Of a stretch of 10,360 nt of DNA, positions 1-7,189 are shown piece by piece. Positions within the stretch are counted from its first letter, which is position 1, and each line of letters begins with the position of its first letter. Under the pieces are notes generated by a model. That model made no database searches and was not told the origin of the DNA. It worked only from the letters and a program-made list of their open reading frames with translations. A program made the translations under genes and the position numbers. Location of the stretch: positions 12,294-22,653 of the forward strand of contig DXYV01000045.1 in NCBI GenBank assembly GCA_019415645.1. The letters run 5' to 3'. The stretch comes from Clostridiales bacterium. Its GTDB lineage: Bacteria > Bacillota > Clostridia > Oscillospirales > Oscillospiraceae.

Positions 1-6
1 GCCTGA
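1..6 (+). CDS. walR: Probable 3' end of response regulator WalR (last codon and stop only)
   Basis: The window opens with GCC TGA, the same Ala-stop that ends the recognisable response-regulator tail at 214-219 and in the same reading frame (the two are exactly 213 bases apart). The following 49 bases also match the second copy, so the simplest reading is that the intact walR gene lies just left of the window and stops at position 6. WalR is the OmpR/PhoB-type DNA-binding partner of WalK, and walR normally precedes walK directly. Only two codons are visible, so this is inferred from the downstream copy and gene order, not seen directly. Confidence 0.4.
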   Translation, partial: A

Positions 7-55
7 CCTGTCGCCCTGTTCCCTGCGGGAGCGTCCTCTCCGCGCTCCGCGCGTC
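1..55. repeat. Direct repeat, left copy (55 bases visible)
   Basis: Positions 1-55 are identical base for base to 214-268, and the match breaks at 56 (c) against 269 (t). The left boundary is not visible because the window begins inside or at the edge of the repeat. The copy contains the response-regulator stop codon and a small inverted repeat, ggagcg at 28-33 with cgctcc at 43-48. It probably continues leftward into the end of the upstream response-regulator gene. Confidence 0.9.
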
Positions 56-156
56 CAAGCGTTTTGGCCCTGCCAAAACCTTGCGCGCCGGCGCATTCAC
101 TGCGCCGGCGCTTGGTCAAATCTTAGGGTCCCCGCCCGGCCTGCCGGGTGGGGCGC
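56..156. other. Hairpin-rich intergenic element between the direct repeats
   Basis: About 100 non-coding bases between the repeat copies form three consecutive strong inverted repeats. First, 56-83: gttttggc (61-68) pairs with gccaaaac (72-79) over a 3-base loop, extended by caag/cttg past one bulged base. Second, 85-111: an exact 11-bp stem, gcgccggcgca with its complement, around the loop ttcac. Third, 130-153: a 10-bp stem with one G-U pair and loop cctg. No T-tract follows any of them, so they do not look like ordinary terminators. The pattern suits a REP/MITE-like intergenic repeat or a structured RNA spacer, but I do not recognise a named family. The right edge is set at 156 because response-regulator homology begins at about 157. 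Confidence 0.6.
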
Positions 157-219
157 GATCCCGCAGAGCCGAAATTTATCGTCACCCGTCGCGGCCTGGG
201 TTACTACTTCAACGCCTGA
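157..219 (+). pseudogene. Orphan duplicate of the response-regulator C-terminus
   Basis: Read in frame, these bases encode DPAEPKFIVTRRGLGYYFNA and a stop. This is the characteristic end of an OmpR/PhoB-family winged-helix response regulator, where the VTRRGxGYY segment forms the last beta-hairpin; WalR proteins end very similarly. Upstream in the same frame the codons stop resembling a regulator before 157, and a TAG lies at 124-126, so no start and no body of the gene is attached. The fragment is therefore not a gene by itself. It is either a duplicated tail of the walR gene just left of the window or the remnant of a disrupted gene. The tail runs directly into the right repeat copy. Confidence 0.75.
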
Positions 220-268
220 CCTGTCGCCCTGTTCCCTGCGGGAGCGTCCTCTCCGCGCTCCGCGCGTC
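214..268. repeat. Direct repeat, right copy
   Basis: Exact 55-base copy of 1-55, displaced by 213 bases. It begins with the last codon and stop of the response-regulator tail fragment and ends 11 bases before the walK ribosome binding site. The inverted repeat ggagcg/cgctcc recurs at 241-246 and 256-261. Because the copies are identical, the duplication is either recent or maintained by gene conversion. Confidence 0.9.
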
Positions 269-279
269 TATTCTTCCGG

Positions 280-287
280 AAAGGAGG
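280..287 (+). promoter_or_regulatory. Ribosome binding site of walK, deciding a TTG start
   Basis: AAAGGAGG lies 7 bases before the TTG at 295. The next in-frame ATG, at 313, would be 25 bases away, too far for this site, so the TTG start is preferred. Confidence 0.8.
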
Positions 288-294
288 TCTTGCC

Positions 295-2211
295 TTGTTC
301 CGCAGCCTGCATATGAAGCTGGTCATGATCATGGTGCTGCTGATCGTGTCGCTGATGGCCGTAGTGGGCACCTTTCTGATCAACTCCACGGTCCGATTCT
401 ATGTCAACGACTTTTATGAGCAGATCAATCGGGTCACGGGTGAGAACTCCCTGCTTGCCTCTGTGCTTCAGGTGGAGGGTTCCAACGAGACCGCCCCCCA
501 GACCTATGATCCCTCCCAAACCGCCACCTCAGAGGACCTGCGCAATCCGGTCAAGATCCTCTACGACGCGCTGGTCAGCTATATGGGCCAGTTGGGCGTG
601 GACTGTGTCAACCGGAATTTCTATATTCTGGAGGGCTCCACCGGCCGGGTCTGGACCAATTCTGCCTCCAATCCCACCGCATTGGCCTCCGATTCCGCCC
701 TCTCCGGCGGGACCGACGAGCCGCTTCCCAATTCCATCGGCTCGGTGGCCAATATCACCCCCAACCTGGCCGCGGCCATCGCCGCCACCGTGGGCGGGAA
801 TGCCAACGGCTTTGTCAGCGACGACTGCGACCTGACGGCCGACTATATGGATGTGGCCATCTGCTTCACCCGGGGCGACTACGCCTATATCCTCTATATT
901 CTGGACAGCCGGGAGACCGTGCGCAGCCTGACCAGCGAGCTGTTTCTGCTGATCGTGGAAGCCATGGCTCTGGGCCTGCTCATCGCCATTCCCCTCTCTC
1001 TTCTGCTGGCCAAGACCATCATCACTCCCATCCAGCGGCTGACCGATGCGGCCAAGCGGGTGGCGGCCGGAGATTTCGGCAAACGGATTGAGGTGGATTC
1101 CAAGGATGAGATCGGAATCCTGACCGAAAACTTCAACTCCATGGCCCGCCAGCTCAAGGACACGCTGGCCGCGGTGGAAAATGAGCGCAACAAGCTTGAC
1201 ACCCTGTTCCTCCACATGACGGACGGCGTGGTGGCCTTCAGCCATGACGGACAGGTCATTCACTGGAACCCCGCGGCCATGGAGATGCTCGGCCGTCGAA
1301 TCGACGAGCATACCACCTACCAGCAGCTCTTTGATGCGCCGCTGCCCCTGCTGGACCTGATGGGCACCAGCCAGGACGGCTATGTGGAGCAGGAGCAGCA
1401 GGTGGAGGGCCGCCATCTGGAATGTATCTGCGCCCTCTTCGACCGGGCCGGGCAGGGCGGTGTGCTGGTGGTCATCCACGACGTGACCGAGCAGCGCCGG
1501 GTGGAGGAACAGCGCCGGGAATTTGTGGCCAACGTGTCCCACGAGCTGCGCACCCCCCTGACCAACATCCGCAGTTACGCCGAGACCCTGGCCGACGGCG
1601 CTGCCGATATGCCCCGGGAAATGGAGCATAATTTCCTGCAGGTCATTCTGAACGAGAGCGACCGCATGACCCATATCGTGCAGGACCTGCTCACGCTCTC
1701 CCGGTTCGATTCCGGTCACAGTGAGCTCAAGCTGGCCCGGTTCTCCTTCGACGGTGCCGTGCGCGACACCTACAATGCCATTCTGATGGAGGCCCAGCGC
1801 CATAGCCACACCGTTACGCTGGATATTCAGCCCGGGGTCCCCTCCATTCTCGGCGACCGGGAGCGTATCCTCCAGGTCATGATGAATATTGTCTCCAACG
1901 CCATCAAATACACGCCGGACGGCGGACTGATTCGCATCTCCGCCGGCCTGTCCGGAGCGAAGGTCTGGATGGAAGTGGATGACAACGGAATCGGCATTCC
2001 CCAGGAGGATCGCGGCCGAATCTTTGAACGCTTCTATCGGGTGGACAAGGCCCGTTCCCGGGAATCCGGCGGCACGGGCCTCGGTCTGTCCATCGCCAAG
2101 GAGATCGTGGACCGCCACCACGGTGTGCTCACCCTGGTGGATAAGGAGGCTCCCGGCCTGACCATCCGGATGGAGCTGCCGGTGGATGGTCCCGGGGAGG
2201 CGGCGTCATGA
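295..2211 (+). CDS. walK: Sensor histidine kinase WalK (VicK/YycG)
   Basis: Membrane kinase of the WalRK two-component system. It autophosphorylates and passes phosphate to WalR, which controls peptidoglycan hydrolase genes. The 638 residues show TM1 at about 8-30, an extracytoplasmic sensor domain at 31-213, TM2 at about 214-238, HAMP at 239-291, a PAS domain at about 297-400, the HisKA dimerisation helix with SHELRTP (phospho-accepting H416), and the HATPase domain with N-box N531/N535, G1 box DDNGIGI (562-568), F-box FERFYR and G2 box GGTGLGLS (592-599). The TM-sensor-TM-HAMP-PAS-HisKA-HATPase order and the following walH/walI genes mark it as WalK rather than PhoR, which has a similar layout. 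The stop overlaps the walH start as ATGA, implying translational coupling. All catalytic motifs are intact. The sensor domain carries three cysteines (104, 178, 190). Confidence 0.9.
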   Translation: MFRSLHMKLVMIMVLLIVSLMAVVGTFLINSTVRFYVNDFYEQINRVTGENSLLASVLQVEGSNETAPQTYDPSQTATSEDLRNPVKILYDALVSYMGQLGVDCVNRNFYILEGSTGRVWTNSASNPTALASDSALSGGTDEPLPNSIGSVANITPNLAAAIAATVGGNANGFVSDDCDLTADYMDVAICFTRGDYAYILYILDSRETVRSLTSELFLLIVEAMALGLLIAIPLSLLLAKTIITPIQRLTDAAKRVAAGDFGKRIEVDSKDEIGILTENFNSMARQLKDTLAAVENERNKLDTLFLHMTDGVVAFSHDGQVIHWNPAAMEMLGRRIDEHTTYQQLFDAPLPLLDLMGTSQDGYVEQEQQVEGRHLECICALFDRAGQGGVLVVIHDVTEQRRVEEQRREFVANVSHELRTPLTNIRSYAETLADGAADMPREMEHNFLQVILNESDRMTHIVQDLLTLSRFDSGHSELKLARFSFDGAVRDTYNAILMEAQRHSHTVTLDIQPGVPSILGDRERILQVMMNIVSNAIKYTPDGGLIRISAGLSGAKVWMEVDDNGIGIPQEDRGRIFERFYRVDKARSRESGGTGLGLSIAKEIVDRHHGVLTLVDKEAPGLTIRMELPVDGPGEAAS

Positions 2212-3500
2212 AAGGATTCCGCCTGCCCGAGTGGGTCAAAAATCTGCTGATCGTTCTGTTGTCCTGCTCCGCGCTCTATCTGTTCACCCTCACCCCCCTT
2301 TACCTTAACTCGCCGCTGCGGGACTGGACCGCTCAGCTGTTGGACCGGGGTCAGTCCGAGACCGCGAACCCGCTTTCTCTCGCCGCAGTCCTCCAGCCCG
2401 CCCGCATCGCCATCCGGAACGCCTCCGGCTGCTACGGCGTCCAGTACGACGTGGCGGCGGCAGACGACGCCTATGCCCAGACCAGCGCGCTGCTGGAAAC
2501 TGCGCTCAGTTCGGCCCAGGCCCCGCAGTTGGTGGCCGAGGACCGCTGGCGGCAGGCGCTGACGGGCAGCGGCATCTACTTCGATTTCTGCGGCGACGTT
2601 CCCCTCTCCGCTCTGGTGAGCGGGGAAAGCGCGGCGGCCGATTCGCTGACGGCCTCCGCCCGCAAGCTTCTTTTGACCCTGGAAGAGGACCATGTGTTCC
2701 TCTATTATCAGGACTCCGGCAGCGGGCTGTTCTATGTCTGCACCACCACTCTGAACGGCTCGGACCATCTGTTGCCCATCGTGGAGAGCTTCACCCCCAA
2801 CGGGGCCTTTTTTGCCTTTGAGGACGCGCGCTACCAGCGTTGCGACCCCTATACGCTGATCTCTTCCTCGGTTCCCTCTCCTCAGGAATACACGGTCTCT
2901 GTCCCGCTCAATACGGAGGACACGGACACCCTCGGCCAGGTCCTGGCCGCGCTGAGCTTCTCCGGCCCCTCGGTCAACAGCTACCAGCTGGGGACCGACA
3001 CGATCTACCGCAGCAACGAGGACACCCTCCAGCTCACCGGGGACGGAGTGCTTATTTATCAGGGAAACAGCAATGCCCGCTATCCCACCGTGTCGGAGGA
3101 CGAGACCCTCACCCTGAAAAACGCCATCGAGACCTCCCGCAGTCTGACCGCGCCCACGCTGGAGGCTCTCTGCGGCGGCGCGCGGCTGTATCTGCTCTCC
3201 GCCGTGCAGAGTGGGGCGACGATCACCGTCACCTACGGGTACAGTCTGGACGGTGCCGGCGTCTGGCTGGACGAATTGGGCTGGGCCGCGCAATTTGTCT
3301 TTACCGGCGGCGTTCTCACCGACTTTACCCTTCGGTTCCGCACCTATACCGCCACCGGGACCACCACGCTGGTCCTGCCGCCCCTGTTGGCGTCGGCCGC
3401 CATGACTGCTCTGGACAAGGAGCAGGGCGAGCTGCTGTTGTCCTATCGGGACACCGAGGGAGCCGGCAGCACCATCGCCGCCGGCTGGATCGCCAACTGA
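2208..3500 (+). CDS. walH: WalK regulatory membrane protein WalH (YycH-like)
   Basis: The 430-residue protein has a short basic N-terminus, one membrane segment at about residues 12-33, and a long extracytoplasmic remainder without catalytic motifs. This is the topology and approximate length of YycH (about 450 residues in Bacillus). In Bacillus, YycH and YycI form a membrane complex with WalK and restrain it, while in staphylococci they appear to activate it; which applies here cannot be read from the sequence. The start ATG overlaps the walK stop by four bases, and gggagg at 2195-2200 gives a 7-base spacing. Sequence conservation in this family is low, so the call rests mainly on position between walK and walI, topology and length. 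Confidence 0.75.
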   Translation: MKGFRLPEWVKNLLIVLLSCSALYLFTLTPLYLNSPLRDWTAQLLDRGQSETANPLSLAAVLQPARIAIRNASGCYGVQYDVAAADDAYAQTSALLETALSSAQAPQLVAEDRWRQALTGSGIYFDFCGDVPLSALVSGESAAADSLTASARKLLLTLEEDHVFLYYQDSGSGLFYVCTTTLNGSDHLLPIVESFTPNGAFFAFEDARYQRCDPYTLISSSVPSPQEYTVSVPLNTEDTDTLGQVLAALSFSGPSVNSYQLGTDTIYRSNEDTLQLTGDGVLIYQGNSNARYPTVSEDETLTLKNAIETSRSLTAPTLEALCGGARLYLLSAVQSGATITVTYGYSLDGAGVWLDELGWAAQFVFTGGVLTDFTLRFRTYTATGTTTLVLPPLLASAAMTALDKEQGELLLSYRDTEGAGSTIAAGWIAN

Positions 3501-3525
3501 CCACTGACTGAGAGGGGGTGCCCGT

Positions 3526-4344
3526 TTGTCCTGGTCCAAGCTGAAAACCATCATCATCTTGATTCTGCTGATTCTGAATCTGTTCTTGTTCTCTCTGGTG
3601 GCCTTCCTTCAGGTCCAGTCCGCCCGCTATGAGGCGTCGGCCCTGTCCCAGGCCCTGGAGGTCCTAACCCAGAGCGGCATCTCCATCGACGCCTCCGCTT
3701 TGCCGGAATCCATGGACCTGCCCACTCTCTCCGTGGCCCGGGACACGGTCCGGGAGCAGGAGGTCGCCGAGCAGCTGGCCGGCTCCCGATCCGACCAGCT
3801 GGTCAGTTTCCTCAACAACGGCCGCTTTTACGCCACGCTGGACCCCGCCCGTCCGGTCCCGGAGGGGAGCAGCCGCACCCAGCAGACCCAGGAGCTGCTG
3901 CAGTCTCTGGGAATCGAGGTCTGGCAGGTTACGGAAGAGGCCGACGGCTCCGTTTCCGCCGTGCAGAGTTTGAACGGCGTACCCGTCTTTACGCCCGACA
4001 CCGTCCTTACCGCCGCCTATGACGAATCGGGGCAGATGGTCAGCCTCAGCGGACGTCTGCTTCTGGGCGCCACCACCGAGGTGCCGGAAAACCGGGAGCC
4101 GGTCTCCATGCCCACGGTGCTGCTCTCCTTCCTGAGCGCCATGAGTGACTGGGCGGACGTCTATCAGTCCATCGAATCCATTCAGGCCGCCTATCTGGTC
4201 TCCTTTGTCCCCACCCTGACCGATCCCATCCGGCTCACGCCGGTGTGGCATATCGTCACGGACACCGGCGCCTACTGTCTGGACGCCTATACGGCGGAGG
4301 TCACCCGCATGACCAACCTGAAAGGCCGGCCCACCGCCCGGTGA
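3526..4344 (+). CDS. walI: WalK regulatory membrane protein WalI (YycI-like)
   Basis: The 272-residue protein begins MSWSKLKTIIILILLILNLF, the typical YycI opening: a W-x-K/R-x-KT motif running into a single membrane helix (about 8-30). An extracytoplasmic domain of about 240 residues follows. Bacillus YycI is about 280 residues and adopts the same fold as the C-terminal part of YycH, with which it forms a complex next to WalK. The start is TTG, supported by aggggg at 3513-3518 with 7 bases of spacing; it lies 25 bases after the walH stop. The gene ends the cluster 11 bases before a strong terminator. walJ and htrA, which follow in Bacillus, are not present here. Confidence 0.85.
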   Translation: MSWSKLKTIIILILLILNLFLFSLVAFLQVQSARYEASALSQALEVLTQSGISIDASALPESMDLPTLSVARDTVREQEVAEQLAGSRSDQLVSFLNNGRFYATLDPARPVPEGSSRTQQTQELLQSLGIEVWQVTEEADGSVSAVQSLNGVPVFTPDTVLTAAYDESGQMVSLSGRLLLGATTEVPENREPVSMPTVLLSFLSAMSDWADVYQSIESIQAAYLVSFVPTLTDPIRLTPVWHIVTDTGAYCLDAYTAEVTRMTNLKGRPTAR

Positions 4345-4355
4345 ACCTGAATCAG

Positions 4356-4400
4356 AAAAGACCGCCCCGGCTCATATGAAATGAGCCGGGGCGGTCTTTT
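4356..4400. terminator. Bidirectional intrinsic terminator between walI and ribF
   Basis: A perfect 20-bp stem (4356-4375 with 4381-4400) closes a 5-base loop, atgaa. The core is GC-rich (gaccgccccggctcat), and its base is AAAAG/CTTTT, giving a T-run on both strands: CTTTTATT rightward after walI and CTTTTCTG leftward after ribF. The two genes converge here, and the ribF stop codon (4399-4401) overlaps the right arm, so one hairpin serves both operons. Confidence 0.95.
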
Positions 4401-5310
4401 ATTGTTCCGACTGCGTCTGGAAATAGGCCCGGGTCTGCTCCGCGTTGCGCATGACTTCCGCCCGCAGCTCCTCCAGCGAGGGGAACTTCCGCTCGCCCCG
4501 AAGGTGCTTGTAAAATTCCATCCGCAAATTCTTTCCGTACAAATCACCGGAATAGTCCAGCAGGTAGCCCTCCACCGTGACCCGGTTCCCGTCGTCCACC
4601 GTGGGGCGCACCCCCACATTGGTCACGGCTAGGTAGCACTCCTCGTCAAAATAGACCTTTGTGGCGTAAACGCCGAAGGCCGGCGTCATCACGCCGGGCT
4701 GGAAGGCCAGATTGACCGTGGGGAAGCCCAGCGTGCTGCCCAGCTTTTTGCCGTGGGCCACCGTATTGCTCAGGGTATAGGGGTGGCCCAGGAATTCGTT
4801 GGCCCGCTCCATCTCCCCCTGCGCGATGAGGGAACGAATGTAAGTGGACGAGACGGTGATTCCGTCCTGGACCACCTTGGGAATGATGTCGCATCCGATG
4901 CCCAGCCGGCGGCACTCCTCCTGCAGCCGGTCGGGATTGCCCTCTCCCTTGTAGCCGAAGTGGAAGTCATGGCCGGCCACCAGGTGGACCGCGCCGTGCT
5001 CCGCCACCAGATACTGGCCCACAAATTCCCGCCAGTCCATGTGCATCATGCGCTGATCAAAATGGGCGATGATAATGTCCCGAATGCCAAACAGCCGCCG
5101 CATCAGGTCCGCCCGGTCCGCGGGCGAGGTGATCAGCTGGATGCGGGCTCCGCCCAGAATAACGTCCTCCGGGTGCTGGTCGAAGGTGACCGCGGAGGGG
5201 ACCGCGTCCAGTTGCTTCGCCACTTCTCCCACCCGGCGCAGCAGCGCCGCGTGACCGATGTGCACGCCGTCAAAAAAGCCCAGGGCAATGACACGTTTTG
5301 TCTGTTCCAT
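4399..5310 (-). CDS. ribF: Bifunctional riboflavin kinase / FAD synthetase RibF
   Basis: Converts riboflavin to FMN and then FMN to FAD in the cytoplasm. The 303-residue protein has the nucleotidyltransferase domain first, with GFFDGVHIGH (11-20), GHDFHFG (113-119) and SSTYIR (154-159). The flavokinase domain follows, with GFPTVN (195-200), NVGVRPT (231-237) and the probable catalytic glutamate E247 in VEGYLLDY. The length is normal for the bacterial two-domain enzyme. I chose the ATG at 5310, which lies 5 bases after the truB stop with GAGG about 10 bases upstream. A TTG at 5319 would add three residues but has GAGG only one base away. It is the last gene of the infB-rbfA-truB operon, the position of ribC in Bacillus, and it ends in the shared terminator. 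No FMN riboswitch is visible before it. Confidence 0.95.
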   Translation of the reverse strand: MEQTKRVIALGFFDGVHIGHAALLRRVGEVAKQLDAVPSAVTFDQHPEDVILGGARIQLITSPADRADLMRRLFGIRDIIIAHFDQRMMHMDWREFVGQYLVAEHGAVHLVAGHDFHFGYKGEGNPDRLQEECRRLGIGCDIIPKVVQDGITVSSTYIRSLIAQGEMERANEFLGHPYTLSNTVAHGKKLGSTLGFPTVNLAFQPGVMTPAFGVYATKVYFDEECYLAVTNVGVRPTVDDGNRVTVEGYLLDYSGDLYGKNLRMEFYKHLRGERKFPSLEELRAEVMRNAEQTRAYFQTQSEQ

Positions 5311-5315
5311 AGTTC

Positions 5316-6188
5316 TCAAACCTCAAAAAAATTCTTGATGGTGGACAGCATTCCCTGCTCGACCCGGCCCAGCATCAAAAACTGACCGTCCAGACCGTAG
5401 ACCCGATACTCGCCGTCTCCGGCCTCCGGGAAGCGAAAAGAAGCGCCGTTGCGCACCTTTTTTTCTGCCGCGGCCGAATGCAGCCGCAACTCCGGCCGGT
5501 CGGCAAAATAGGCGTCCACCGGGCGCAGCAGCGCCGCCGGATCTGGTGCCTCCAGCACCTGATTCAGCGTCACGGCCTCGGCCAGAGTAAATCCGGCCGC
5601 CGCCGTGCGGCGCAGGGAGCACATGGCCCCGCCGCAGCCCAGAGCCTGTCCAATATCGTGGCACAGGGTGCGGATGTAGGTCCCCTTGGAGCAAGCCGCC
5701 CGGAGCAGATATTCGTTTGCGCCGCAGCGCTCCACGATGTCCAGCTCATACAGGGTGACCGGCCGGGGCTTACGCTCCACCTCCCGGCCCTTCCGGGCCA
5801 GCTCGTAGAGCTTTTTCCCGCCGATTTTCACCGCAGAATACATGGGCGGAATCTGGAGAATCTCCCCCCGGAAACGGGGCAATACGGCCTCCAGCTCCTC
5901 CGGCTCTACCGAGACCGTCCGCTCCGCCAGCACCGTCCCGGTGGTATCCTGGGTATCCGTGGTCACGCCCAGCCGCAGGCCCGCCAGGTATTCCTTGGCG
6001 CCCCGCTCCGCAAATTCCACCGCCCGGGTGGCCCGGCCCACAAAGACCGGCAGCACGCCGGTGGCCATGGGGTCCAGCGTTCCGGCGTGGCCCACCCGCT
6101 TCTCCCGGAAGAGCCCGCGCAGCTTGGCACACACGTCCATACTGGTCCAGCCAGCCGGCTTGTCGATGATGATGATTCCGTTGGGCAT
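5316..6188 (-). CDS. truB: tRNA pseudouridine-55 synthase TruB
   Basis: Isomerises uridine 55 in the T-loop of tRNAs to pseudouridine. The 290-residue protein carries GHAGTLDPMATGVL with the catalytic aspartate D39, the motif MYSAVKIGGKKLYELARKG (116-134) that contacts the tRNA loop, and CSKGTYIRTLCHDIG (166-180). A short C-terminal domain (about 233-290) is the PUA-like region of bacterial TruB. The ATG at 6188 is 6 bases after the nrnA stop, and its ribosome binding site (GGGG, inside the end of nrnA) is weak, which suggests translational coupling. The stop lies 5 bases before the ribF start. Length and motifs are normal. Confidence 0.96.
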   Translation of the reverse strand: MPNGIIIIDKPAGWTSMDVCAKLRGLFREKRVGHAGTLDPMATGVLPVFVGRATRAVEFAERGAKEYLAGLRLGVTTDTQDTTGTVLAERTVSVEPEELEAVLPRFRGEILQIPPMYSAVKIGGKKLYELARKGREVERKPRPVTLYELDIVERCGANEYLLRAACSKGTYIRTLCHDIGQALGCGGAMCSLRRTAAAGFTLAEAVTLNQVLEAPDPAALLRPVDAYFADRPELRLHSAAAEKKVRNGASFRFPEAGDGEYRVYGLDGQFLMLGRVEQGMLSTIKNFFEV

Positions 6189-6194
6189 GCTGCG

Positions 6195-7160
6195 TCACCC
6201 CGCCGTATCCTGTCCGGCCTGGACCGTTTCGATGGCCCGCAGCATGGCGTCGATGGTCTCCCGCATGGTTCCATGGACCGTACAGCCGGAGGCCGCCGCA
6301 TGGCCGCCGCCGCCCAGCAGGGCGCAGACCCGGGTGGCGCTCAGACAGTTGGGATCGGTGCGCAGAGAGACCTTGCACTCGCCCGGTCGGAGTTCCCGGA
6401 TGGTGATGGAGTGGAGCACTCCCTCCACCTGACCCAGGAAAGCAGCAATATCCTCCGCATCGTCCTCCGTGGCGCCGATCTCGGCCATCATCTCCAGCGT
6501 GACCGGAGCCACAGCGATGGTGTCGTTCTGATAGAGCTCCATGTGCTGCATGATGGCGCTCTCCAGCCGCAGCCGCTTGAGGGACTTGGTGCGGAAGTGC
6601 CGCTTGTTCAGTGCCGCTGTGTCGATTCCCTGGTCCATCAGGGCCGCCGCCACCCGGTGGGTGTGGGCGGTGGTGTTGCTGTATGCAAAACAGCCGGTAT
6701 CCGTGGACACCGCCACATAGAGGGGGGCGGCGGCCTCCGGATTCAGGGCGCCCAGCTCCAGCAGCAGCTGGTACACGATCTCGCCGCAGGCGGCCTTGTC
6801 CGCCTCCACGCAGTTGGCCGCGGCAAAACCGGTGTTGGAGGGGTGGTGGTCAATGGCCAGGTCCACCTTGCCGCGGTAGTCCTGGGCGTTGGGCGGGAAG
6901 AGTCCCTCGTCGGCGATGTCCACCGCCACGATGCGCCGGGCCACAAAGGTATCCGGCGCGGTGCAGTCCTCCAGATAGGGCTGGAACAGCCGGGTGGCAT
7001 CCTTGCTCTCCAGCAGCCAGGCCTGCTTGCCCAGCGCCCGCAGCGCCCGGCACAGCGCCACCGCCGAGCCGATGGTGTCGCCGTCCGGCCGTTTGTGAGT
7101 CAAAATCAGAATATCATCCCATCCGCGCAGCAGCTCCGCGGCCTGCAAAACAGTTGTCAT
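6195..7160 (-). CDS. nrnA: DHH-family phosphoesterase, NrnA-like (nanoRNase / pAp phosphatase)
   Basis: The 321-residue protein has the full metal-site set of DHH/DHHA1 phosphoesterases: HKRPDGD (22-28), the aspartate of VDIAD (D81), the DHH triad itself (104-106) and D154 in STDTG. A DHHA1 substrate-binding domain follows, with the glycine-rich GGGGHAAASGC (283-293). In Bacillus the family member NrnA degrades RNA fragments of two to five nucleotides and dephosphorylates pAp; some relatives hydrolyse cyclic dinucleotides or pApA. The length (about 310-320) and stand-alone architecture without membrane or PAS/GGDEF parts argue against GdpP. A location between rbfA and truB is common in Clostridia. 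AAGGGAG lies just before the ATG, and 29 bases separate it from rbfA. The family is certain; the exact substrate is inferred. Confidence 0.88.
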   Translation of the reverse strand: MTTVLQAAELLRGWDDILILTHKRPDGDTIGSAVALCRALRALGKQAWLLESKDATRLFQPYLEDCTAPDTFVARRIVAVDIADEGLFPPNAQDYRGKVDLAIDHHPSNTGFAAANCVEADKAACGEIVYQLLLELGALNPEAAAPLYVAVSTDTGCFAYSNTTAHTHRVAAALMDQGIDTAALNKRHFRTKSLKRLRLESAIMQHMELYQNDTIAVAPVTLEMMAEIGATEDDAEDIAAFLGQVEGVLHSITIRELRPGECKVSLRTDPNCLSATRVCALLGGGGHAAASGCTVHGTMRETIDAMLRAIETVQAGQDTAG

Positions 7161-7189
7161 ATGCTTCTCTCCCTTGCGGCGGCGTAATC

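Noticed and set aside
56..153. Hairpins as a walR terminator or as a CRISPR-like repeat
   Set aside because: No T-run follows any stem, and the three hairpins differ in sequence with no regular repeat-spacer pattern.
81..419. Open frame of 112 codons across the walR-walK spacer
   Set aside because: It runs through the hairpins and out of frame through the response-regulator tail and the start of walK, with no ribosome binding site or family resemblance.
529..2121. Long open frame on the minus strand (about 530 codons) opposite walK
   Set aside because: It is antisense to an unambiguous histidine kinase and exists because GC-rich third positions leave few stops in that frame. Its translation is low-complexity, with no domain and no ribosome binding site.
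2034..3557. Minus-strand open frame of 507 codons opposite walH
   Set aside because: Same shadow effect: glycine/glutamine/arginine-rich translation without motifs, spanning the ends of three well-supported plus-strand genes.
5311..5345. FMN riboswitch before ribF
   Set aside because: Only 5 bases separate truB and ribF, and there is no room for an RFN element; ribF appears to be translationally coupled within the operon.
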